A stretch of 64,000 nucleotides of DNA. Source: Polyangium sp. 6x1. Its GTDB lineage: Bacteria; Myxococcota_A; Polyangia; Polyangiales; Polyangiaceae. This document shows positions 54,896-61,231 of this stretch, piece by piece; positions within the stretch are counted from its first letter, which is position 1; every line of letters starts with the position of its first letter. The notes beneath the pieces were generated by a model. The model saw only the letters and a program-made list of their open reading frames with translations, was not told the DNA's origin and made no database searches. The stretch is taken from assembly GCF_029946515.1 (NCBI RefSeq), contig NZ_JARZHH010000003.1:186001-250000 (forward strand). Reading direction: 5' to 3'. The position numbers and the translations under genes are program-made.

Positions 54896-55321
54896 ATGGA
54901 CCTCGACCTCGAAGCGTACGCGACGGTGATGGCCGAGCTCGCCGCGGCTGGCAGCGCGCGCGACGAGGTGCTCGCGCGCCGAGGCCTCTCGGAGGAGCGC
55001 TGGGAAGCCATCGATGCCCATTGGCAGGAGCGCCTCACCGAGGCCTTGGCCGAGGACGACGACGGCGTGCCGGCCTTGCTCGCGGCGTACACGGCCGCCT
55101 ACGAGGTCGCCCAGCGCGCGCTCGCGCCCCCGATCCCGCTTGAACGATTCGCCAGGATCACACGGCTCTTGCAGGCCACGGGTGATCTCCAGGCCGCGCT
55201 CGCCAAGGTGGGCGTCACGCTCGCGGATTACGCCCGGAGCAATGAACACTGGAGCCGGCGGATGGCCGAGGATCCGGATGACGAGCGTCGCTTCCAGGCA
55301 GCGCTGCGCGGCGATGGATGA
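54896..55321 (+). CDS. Small helical-module protein of the T6SS region
   Basis: A 141-aa protein built from two copies of a roughly 55-residue helical module. Copy 1: LEAYATVMAELAAAGSARDE, then VLARRGLSEERW and HWQERL; copy 2: LERFARITRLLQATGDLQAA, then LAKVGVTLADY and HWSRRM. The same module occurs twice in the next gene. Acidic overall; no signal or membrane segment. Its start at 54896 is 50 bases from the divergent HEAT-protein gene, so a shared promoter region is likely. A function in T6SS effector handling is only suggested by context. Confidence 0.7.
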   Translation: MDLDLEAYATVMAELAAAGSARDEVLARRGLSEERWEAIDAHWQERLTEALAEDDDGVPALLAAYTAAYEVAQRALAPPIPLERFARITRLLQATGDLQAALAKVGVTLADYARSNEHWSRRMAEDPDDERRFQAALRGDG

Positions 55322-55351
55322 ACGTGCGATCCCCTCCTGATTTCCAGTAGC

Positions 55352-56506
55352 ATGATCCCGATGAGCAGCACGTCCCTCACCATCGAGCGCTACGCCGAGA
55401 TCCGCGCCGAGATGGAGGTCGGCAGGTTACGTGACGAGGTGCTCGCGCGAGCCGGCATCGGCATCGACGCCTGGACGGCCGAGCAACGGAGCTGGCTGCA
55501 GAAGATGAGCGCAGAGCTCGAGCGCGGGCGGTTCGAATTGACGAACCGTTACACGCAAGCGTTCCTGGAGCGTCAAAACGCCCTTCAGGCGAAGAGCCCT
55601 GCTCCCGCCGAGGCCGAGCCGATGGAGGCGCGGACGAAAGCACCTGCCGCAAGCCCAGAGGTGTCTCGCCTCCAGCCGCGGATCCCCGAGCCGGTGCGTC
55701 GTGACGTGGTGCCGCTTCTGCCGACATCTGCCGCGGTGGCGTCGGTGTCCTGGCAAGGCGGAATGCCCGCGGCAGAAGCCGCTGACGCCCAGGCGCCCGC
55801 GCCGCGGACGGCAGAGCCAAGTGCAGCCCTGCCCTTGGGCGACCTTTCGCACCTCGCCAGGCTCGTCCGTTTGCCCGCGGGGACCGATCTCGGGATGACG
55901 CTGCCTCCGATCCAGCCGGCCGGCGCGCCGAATGCGCTTCCCTTCCAGGCGGGCGAATCCGCGAGACCCAGACAGCCTGCGGCGAAGCCGACCGGGGCGA
56001 CGACCACGCCGTCCGTTCGTGCTCGGCTCATGGAACCATCGCGAGACGACAGCGTCGAAGACCAAGCCGCGCGCACACTTCCTCCGGGAGGGCTCGTCCG
56101 CCCCGCGTTGCCTTTCGAGCAACAGCAGGACGAGAACGAGGACGATCCCCTGATGAGGACGATGTTCGTCTCCCCTGAAGCGGCACAACAAGGCCCAGCG
56201 CTGCCTTTTCAAGCGAAGCACGAGCCTGGCCACGACAAAGGCGACGATGCGGCGAACACGTCGCCGTCTCCTCCCGTCCCGGAGCTTTCGCTCGAGGCCC
56301 ACGCCGCGTTGTGCGCCAAGCTCGCGCTCGCCCCTGGGGACGCGGAGCATATTTTCGCTGCCTACGGGCTCGCTTCGCGCGACAAACGTACGACTGTCGA
56401 TGATGCATGGAAGCGACGGCTTCAGCAGGATCCCAAGCTGTACGAACAATGGCAGCAGCTCTATCGCGCGTTTTACGCGCAATGGAGTGCTCACCGGACA
56501 CGCTAG
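55352..56506 (+). CDS. Helical-module protein with disordered LPF-motif linker
   Basis: A 384-aa protein that follows the small module gene by 30 bases. The N-terminal module (ERYAEIRAEMEVGRLRDEVL, then ARAGIGIDAW, SWLQKM) and the C-terminal module (LEAHAALCAKLALAPGDAEH, then IFAAYGL, AWKRRLQQD) frame a long Pro/Ala/Glu-rich linker (about aa 90-310). The linker repeats ALPF[QE] three times: ALPFQ at 195-199, ALPFE at 252-256, ALPFQ at 283-287, which looks like a short binding motif. No signal peptide. The ATG at 55352 has a weak ribosome site and 55361 is an alternative. Confidence 0.72.
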   Translation: MIPMSSTSLTIERYAEIRAEMEVGRLRDEVLARAGIGIDAWTAEQRSWLQKMSAELERGRFELTNRYTQAFLERQNALQAKSPAPAEAEPMEARTKAPAASPEVSRLQPRIPEPVRRDVVPLLPTSAAVASVSWQGGMPAAEAADAQAPAPRTAEPSAALPLGDLSHLARLVRLPAGTDLGMTLPPIQPAGAPNALPFQAGESARPRQPAAKPTGATTTPSVRARLMEPSRDDSVEDQAARTLPPGGLVRPALPFEQQQDENEDDPLMRTMFVSPEAAQQGPALPFQAKHEPGHDKGDDAANTSPSPPVPELSLEAHAALCAKLALAPGDAEHIFAAYGLASRDKRTTVDDAWKRRLQQDPKLYEQWQQLYRAFYAQWSAHRTR

Positions 56507-56510
56507 ACGG

Positions 56511-58010
56511 TCAGATTCGTCCTCGATCGCGCAAGAGCGGCGCGAGCGCTTTGCCCATCGCCACGGCAGCCGCTCGCAGCCTCGCGGGCTTGAACGCGGC
56601 AAAACCGAGCAGGAGCCCGCCGCGCTGGAGCGGGCGTATCGCGTGCGGCGAGAGCGGCGTGGCGACCACCGAATGGGCAGCGAGCGCAGAGGCCGCCGCG
56701 CGGTCGTCCACGCCGGGAGGCAGCCACACGCAGAGATGGAGGCCGGCATTCGAGCCGATCACCTCGACGGCATCCCCGAGCTCGGACGCGAGCGCTTCGA
56801 GCAGCGTCGCGCGCCGCTCGGCATAGAGTTCGCGCATGCGCCGGAGGTGCGACACGAAATGCCCCTCGCCCATGAATTCGGCGAGCGCCATTTGCGCGAG
56901 CGGCGGCGTGAAGCGATCGAGCACGCTCTTCGCCGTGACGAACCGGTCGAGCAGCGCGTCGGGCACGATGACATAAGCGAGCCGCAACGCCGGGGATAGC
57001 GTCTTGCTGAAGCTCCCCGCGTGAACGACGACCCCCGCGCCATCGAGCCCCTGGAGCGCCGCGAGCGGATGGCCCTCGTAACGGAACTCGCTGTCGTAGT
57101 CGTCCTCGAAGATCCACGCGCCGCGCGCCGCAGCCCAATCGAGCAGCGCGAGGCGGCGCTCGATGGAAAGCGTGAAGCCGAGCGGCGCCTGGTGCGCCGG
57201 CGTGACATAAGCAAAGCGCGCATCCGGCGCACGCTCGATGCCAGCGGCGACATCGATCCCGCCCCCGTCGATGGGCAGCGGGACGAGCTCCGCGCCCACG
57301 CCTTCGAGGACGGGACGCACGCCCACGTAGCCGGGGTCTTCGATCCAGGCGCGATCCCCTGGATCGAGGACGAGCCGCGCAGTGATGTCGAGCGCTTGCT
57401 GCACGCTGGGCGTGACGATCACCTGCTCGGCCGAGCACGAGACGCCCCGCGCGACGCGCAGGTGCTCCGCGATGGCCTCGCGCAGCGCGCGCACGCCGCG
57501 GATGTCGATGTCGGCGAGGCGCGTGCCCACGGCGCGCCGCGCGGCGCGGGCCACCATCCGGCTCCACGCCTCGTGGGGAAAGACGTCGAGGGCCGGGAGG
57601 TGCGCGGTGAAGGGCCGCAACGCGCCGGAACCGGCGAACGGGTTTTTCGTGCCGTCGAGCCCTGCACCCCAGCGCGACAGGTGCGGCGCGCGCGCCCGAG
57701 CGCGTCGCGTCGCGCCCGGGGGTTTGGCCTGGAGCCACGCGTCGGGCAGATCGCGCGTGACGAAGGTGCCGGAGCCCCGCCGGCCGACGATGTAGCCCTC
57801 CGCCGCGAGCTGGTCGAACGCCGCGACGACCGTGCCGCGCGCGAGGCCGAACTGCTGCGCGAGATCACGCGTCGAGGGCAGGCGCGCGCCTGGCCGGAGG
57901 CGTCCTTCGAGGATCGCGCCGCGAAGCGCGTCGTAGGCTGCGCGGTGCAGGGGGACACCGTGCTCGCGAAGGGGGATTGGGAACTCAGGGACACGCGTGC
58001 GGCGGCTCAT
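56511..58010 (-). CDS. MocR-family regulator (GntR helix-turn-helix plus PLP aminotransferase-like domain)
   Basis: A 499-aa transcription factor. The N-terminal GntR winged helix (about aa 15-85) shows YDALRGAILEGRLRPGARLP, STRDLAQQFGLARGTVVAAF and GYIVGRRGSGTFV. The rest is a class I aminotransferase fold with PLP lysine in AGSFSKTLSPALRLAYVI and a Tyr/Asp-rich site (EDDYDSEFRYEGHPLAAL). MocR proteins sense PLP or an amine and control divergent neighbours; the divergent AhpD-like gene is its natural target. ATG at 58010 is followed upstream by the inverted repeat at 58022-58064. It is the intact copy of a duplicated unit. Confidence 0.93.
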   Translation of the reverse strand: MSRRTRVPEFPIPLREHGVPLHRAAYDALRGAILEGRLRPGARLPSTRDLAQQFGLARGTVVAAFDQLAAEGYIVGRRGSGTFVTRDLPDAWLQAKPPGATRRARARAPHLSRWGAGLDGTKNPFAGSGALRPFTAHLPALDVFPHEAWSRMVARAARRAVGTRLADIDIRGVRALREAIAEHLRVARGVSCSAEQVIVTPSVQQALDITARLVLDPGDRAWIEDPGYVGVRPVLEGVGAELVPLPIDGGGIDVAAGIERAPDARFAYVTPAHQAPLGFTLSIERRLALLDWAAARGAWIFEDDYDSEFRYEGHPLAALQGLDGAGVVVHAGSFSKTLSPALRLAYVIVPDALLDRFVTAKSVLDRFTPPLAQMALAEFMGEGHFVSHLRRMRELYAERRATLLEALASELGDAVEVIGSNAGLHLCVWLPPGVDDRAAASALAAHSVVATPLSPHAIRPLQRGGLLLGFAAFKPARLRAAAVAMGKALAPLLRDRGRI

Positions 58011-58021
58011 GGCGGGCGAAG

Positions 58022-58064
58022 TGGTCCAGTCTGTTATGGGGAATGTGGAGCTTACACGTGGACC
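58022..58064. promoter_or_regulatory. Inverted repeat TGGTCCA-N30-TGGACC between mocR and ahpD-like gene 1
   Basis: Half-sites at 58022-58028 and 58059-58064 with a 30-base spacer lie between the two divergent starts. Both half-sites and the spacing are kept in the duplicated copy at 58891-58934. This fits a MocR operator controlling both directions. Confidence 0.5.
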
Positions 58065-58099
58065 GCTGCGACGCTATCCCCTTGCACAAGGAGGAACTC

Positions 58100-58549
58100 A
58101 TGACGCAACGCCTCGATTACAAAACCGTCGCCCCTCAAGCCTTTCGCACGCTCGTCGGCCTCGAAGAGCACGTGCGAAAATCGGGCCTCGAGCGCAGCCT
58201 CGTCGAGCTCGTCTATCTGCGGGTCTCTCAGATCAACGGCTGCGCATTCTGCATCGATATACACACCAAGGATCTGCGCGCCGCCGGGGAGGCGGAGCAG
58301 CGGCTCTATCTCCTCTCCGCGTACCGAGAGGCACCCTTCTACTCCGATCGCGAGCGCGCCGCGTTTGCGTGGGCCGAGGCCTTGACCCAGCTCGGCCGCG
58401 ATGGCGTGCCGGACGCGGTCTTCGAGGAGGCGCGCCGGCACTTCAAGGACGAGGAGCTTGCCGAGCTGACCTTGGCCGTGGCCGCCATCAATGTCTATAA
58501 TCGCATGGCCATCGCCTTCCGGATGCCCGTGGGCACGAGGGCCCGATGA
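58100..58549 (+). CDS. AhpD-like / carboxymuconolactone decarboxylase family protein, copy 1
   Basis: A 149-aa protein with AAGGAGG about seven bases before ATG. The AhpD fold is marked by LVELVYLRVSQINGCAFCID with the redox pair C48-x-x-C51 and H55 in the same helix, then HTKDLRAAGEAEQRLYLLSA. Such proteins reduce peroxides or peroxiredoxins through the CxxC. Its stop overlaps the ATG of a lyase remnant (ATGA), so a downstream partner was once co-translated. It and copy 2 agree at roughly four of five residues by eye. Confidence 0.9.
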   Translation: MTQRLDYKTVAPQAFRTLVGLEEHVRKSGLERSLVELVYLRVSQINGCAFCIDIHTKDLRAAGEAEQRLYLLSAYREAPFYSDRERAAFAWAEALTQLGRDGVPDAVFEEARRHFKDEELAELTLAVAAINVYNRMAIAFRMPVGTRAR

Positions 58550-58664
58550 CGCTCCGCGGCCGCGCCGCTCGCTTCCGCGAGCTGCATGCGAAGGGCCGCC
58601 TGCCAAGATCCGCGCGTGCAAGCGCGAGGCGAGGCTCGTGGACGTGTTCATCAATGCGCGCATC
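58546..58664 (+). pseudogene. Remnant of isocitrate lyase/PEP mutase-family gene (copy 1)
   Basis: It starts with an ATG overlapping the AhpD-like stop, as in the intact copy at 59412. About 58 bases match the beginning of that gene (MTLRGRAARFRELHAKGRL against MTVRDLAERFRALHAEGHL). The sequence then jumps near 58604 to bases matching 59787-59846 (KIRACKREARL, VFINAR). So an internal deletion of around 320 bases has removed the active site, and the right end runs straight into the regulator remnant. Non-functional. Confidence 0.85.
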
Positions 58665-58879
58665 GTAGCCCTCCGCGCGAGCTGGTCGAACGCCGCGACC
58701 GTGCCGCGCGCGAGACCGAGCTGCTGCGCGAGATCACGCGTCGAGGGAAGGCGCGCGCCTGGCCGGAGTCGTCCTTCGAGGATCGCGCCGCGAAGCGCGT
58801 CGTAGGCTGCGCGGTGCAAGGGGACACCGTGCTCGCGAAGGGGGATCGGCAGCTCGGGGACACGCGTGCGGCGGCTCAT
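58665..58879 (-). pseudogene. Remnant of second mocR-type regulator (N-terminal helix-turn-helix part)
   Basis: It starts with the same MSRRTRVPE motif as the intact regulator (start at 58879), and matches its first roughly 65 codons almost without change (YDALRGAILEGRLRPGARLP, STRDLAQQLGLARGTV). Against the intact gene it lacks three bases in the AAF region and one more base near 58678. All of the rest, including the aminotransferase domain, is missing, replaced by the lyase remnant. A truncated DNA-binding peptide might still be made and compete at the operator, though this is speculation. Confidence 0.85.
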
Positions 58880-58890
58880 GGCGGGCGAAG

Positions 58891-58934
58891 TGGTCCAGTC
58901 CGTTGTTTGGAAAGTGGAGCTTACACGTGGACCA
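58891..58934. promoter_or_regulatory. Inverted repeat TGGTCCA-N30-TGGACCA upstream of ahpD-like gene 2
   Basis: Perfect 7-base half-sites at 58891-58897 and 58928-58934 with a 30-base spacer, the same spacing as in the duplicate at 58022. Retention of both arms in the copy whose regulator gene is broken suggests the surviving regulator still acts here in trans. Confidence 0.5.
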
Positions 58935-58956
58935 CTCCGGCGCTACATCCTCGGTC

Positions 58957-59415
58957 ATGAAGCAACGCATCGCCTACAACGAAGTCGCCCCGAAGGCCTT
59001 TCGCACGCTCCTCGGCCTCGCGCAGCACGTGCGCACCTCCGGCCTCGAACCGAACCTCGTCGAGCTCGTCAATCTGCGGGTCTCCCAGATCAACGGATGC
59101 GCGTTCTGCATCGACATGCATACGAAGGATCTCCGCGCCGCCGGGGAGACGGAGCAGCGGCTCTATCTCCTCTCGGCATACCGGGAGGCGCCCTTCTACT
59201 CCGATCGGGAGCGCGCCGCGCTCGCGTGGGCCGAGGCCGTGACCGAGCTCGGCAAGGACGGCGTGCCGGACGTGGTCTACGAGGAGGCGCGGCGCCATTT
59301 CGGGGAAGCGGAGCTCGTCGAGCTGACGCTGGCCGTGATCCACATCAATGCGTGGAATCGCATGAACGTCGCTTTCCGGATGCCCGCGGGCACCTACACG
59401 CCGGTGGCCAAATGA
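58957..59415 (+). CDS. AhpD-like / carboxymuconolactone decarboxylase family protein, copy 2
   Basis: A 152-aa protein. The ATG at 58957 aligns with copy 1. The CxxC box is the same (NGCAFCIDMHTKDLRAAGE, C48 and C51). It differs from copy 1 mostly in surface residues and has a short C-terminal extension (TYTPVAK). The ribosome site is poorer than in copy 1, since the AAGGAGG is not kept. Its stop overlaps the lyase start (ATGA), indicating coupled translation with the intact lyase gene. Likely partner of a peroxidase or redox process linked to that lyase. Confidence 0.9.
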   Translation: MKQRIAYNEVAPKAFRTLLGLAQHVRTSGLEPNLVELVNLRVSQINGCAFCIDMHTKDLRAAGETEQRLYLLSAYREAPFYSDRERAALAWAEAVTELGKDGVPDVVYEEARRHFGEAELVELTLAVIHINAWNRMNVAFRMPAGTYTPVAK

Positions 59416-60212
59416 CGGTCCGCGACCTCGCCGAGCGATTTCGCGCGCTCCACGCCGAGGGGCATCTGCTCGTCCTGGCGAACGTCTGGGATGCGGCCTC
59501 GGCGCGCGTCGTGGAGGCCGCGGGCGCCGAGGCGATCGCGACGAGCAGCGCCGCGCTTGCCTGGGCGCACGGAGTTCCGGACGGCGAGCGCCTGCCGCTC
59601 GACGTGCTCGTCGCGGCCGTGCGTGAGATCGCCGCGGTCGTGTCGATTCCGATCACCGTCGATTTCGAGCGTGGCTATGCGGACGAACCCTCCGCCGTCG
59701 TCGCGGCGGTCGCGCGGGTGGCGGATGCGGGGGCCGTCGGCGTGAACCTCGAAGATCGGTCCGGGCCACCCGACGTCCTCGCGCAAAAGATCCGCGCGTG
59801 CAAGCGCGAGGCGAGGCTCGCGGACGTGTTCATCAACGCGCGCATCGACGTGTTCCTCCACGGCGCGGCGCCGGAGAATGCGCTTGGCGAGGCGCTCGCG
59901 GGCGGTCGTGCCTATGCGGACGCGGGGGCGGACGGCCTGTTCGTCCCGAAGGTCACGGCGCCGGCGGCGATCGAGGCCCTGGTGCGCTCCACGCCGCTGC
60001 CGCTCAACGTCATGGCCGTGCCTGGATTGCCGAGCGTGCCCGAGCTCAGGGCGCACGGAGTCCGGCGTCTCAGCGCCGGCCCTTGGTTGGCTCTCGCGGC
60101 GCTCAGCGCGGCGCGGAGGGCCTCGGTCGAGCTCCTCGCGCACGGCTCGTACGAGAAGCTCTTCGACGCCGACCTCTCCTACCTGGCGTTGAACGAATTG
60201 CTCGCGAGGTGA
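59412..60212 (+). CDS. Isocitrate lyase / phosphoenolpyruvate mutase family enzyme
   Basis: A 266-aa TIM-barrel protein. Family marks: LVLANVWDAASARVVEAAG, ITVDFERGYAD with the Mg-binding Asp/Glu, AVGVNLEDRSG, VFINARIDVFL, and GADGLFVPKVT. The lyase KKCGH loop is not present, as expected for the PEP mutase/oxaloacetate-hydrolase branch. The members split or rearrange C-C or P-C bonds in 2-oxo acids; the substrate is not clear. Coupled to the AhpD-like gene by an ATGA overlap. This is the one intact copy; the first copy is a remnant at 58546. Confidence 0.9.
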   Translation: MTVRDLAERFRALHAEGHLLVLANVWDAASARVVEAAGAEAIATSSAALAWAHGVPDGERLPLDVLVAAVREIAAVVSIPITVDFERGYADEPSAVVAAVARVADAGAVGVNLEDRSGPPDVLAQKIRACKREARLADVFINARIDVFLHGAAPENALGEALAGGRAYADAGADGLFVPKVTAPAAIEALVRSTPLPLNVMAVPGLPSVPELRAHGVRRLSAGPWLALAALSAARRASVELLAHGSYEKLFDADLSYLALNELLAR

Positions 60213-60656
60213 CGCACCTCGGCCTCGGTTCCCTCGACGAGCTCCCTGCAGAACGCAAAAATCACGCTCATCGGGGGAACGGGGACAACGACCGACAGAG
60301 GAAGGTCGCGCCGGAGCCGGCGCACGGGAAGCGCGCTCGGCGTCGAGATGCGTGAATCCCGATTTCTTCGTCCTGCATATCCGGAGCGCGCCGCAGCGCC
60401 GGGCGTCGTGGGGAGCGCGTCGTCTCGATCGGGCCACGATGCCTCCGCCGTCGATCGAGACAAGCCTGCCGCGATGAGCACGTTCCGCGCGACCTCGGGG
60501 AGGGCCGGCGGTTCTTGCACGACGCTGCCCGCCCTCTGCGCCTCGCATTCACGGATCGGGGAGCCCGTATGTCCCGTCTGTCGGATCGAAGCTTGCAATA
60601 TCGACGCGGTATCCACGGAGGTGTCTCCGGGGATGAACTGCAAAAGGAGAGTCCTC
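60213..60656. other. Intergenic stretch
   Basis: About 440 bases without a gene I can support. Open frames on both strands have poor codon use and no ribosome site. The right end carries AAAAGGAGAG, the ribosome site of the next gene. Confidence 0.45.
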
Positions 60657-60932
60657 ATGAAAACCTGCTTGGCGACCTTCGCGTTCTTCACCTCCATCGC
60701 GTGCTGGTCCGGCAGCGCGCTTGCGGAATCCTGGCACTGCCTCGCATGGCCAGGATCGGACACGTCGGACACGCATGAATTCTTCGGCCCCAGCAGGCAC
60801 AACTCCCGCATGTTCGCGCTGCGGCAATGTGAAAGGGCCCATGGCAGGGGAAACTGTTCCGTGGACTGCCACCGCGATCATGGTGGTGGTGGCGGGGATG
60901 ATGACGATGATGATGATCATGATGATGATTAG
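60657..60932 (+). CDS. Small secreted protein with Asp-rich C-terminus
   Basis: A 91-aa protein with AAAAGGAGAG before ATG. A signal peptide (MKTCLATFAFFTSIACWSGS) with cleavage near ALA-ES is followed by a compact domain with three or four Cys (WHC, QCERAHGRGNCSVDC) that probably form disulfides. The end is a Gly run and a DDDDDDDHDDD tail, well suited to metal or cation binding. The tail is encoded by GAT triplet repeats, so its length may vary between strains. No family recognised. Confidence 0.7.
   Translation: MKTCLATFAFFTSIACWSGSALAESWHCLAWPGSDTSDTHEFFGPSRHNSRMFALRQCERAHGRGNCSVDCHRDHGGGGGDDDDDDDHDDD
60895..60929 (+). repeat. GAT-rich triplet tract
   Basis: An imperfect run of GAT/GAC/CAT codons coding the acidic tail of the small secreted protein. 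It is AT-richer than its surroundings and a candidate for slippage. Confidence 0.7.
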
Positions 60933-61231
60933 CAGCACCCTCCCTCCAGCGAGCTCACGTTCTCCGACGAACCGATGCGTTGCCGTGCTCGCCCCGATTG
61001 CGGCGCAGGGTAGCCATCTCATGACCTCGTGACGCCTCGCCGTGCCGCGCGTCCACCGGCACCGCCTTCCGTGGTTGGCTCCGCGGCGACACTCCACCGG
61101 CCCGCTTCCACGCTGCACCGCCATACCGACGATCGGAAAGAATACGTCCGACCTCCCGAGCGATCGCGGTGACGCCGTCTCGAGCCATCCGCTAGGATGC
61201 GCGCCTCGTCGCCTGAACCGGAGATGGCTCG

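Noticed and set aside
35183-56506. A full T6SS locus
   Set aside because: No TssB/C, TssK, TssM, ClpV or baseplate gene is in view; only spike, adaptor, effector and accessory genes are present, so it is an orphan effector island.
60268-60552. Small minus-strand open frame in the gap after the lyase gene
   Set aside because: Arg/Ser-rich, without ribosome site or family resemblance; treated as non-coding.
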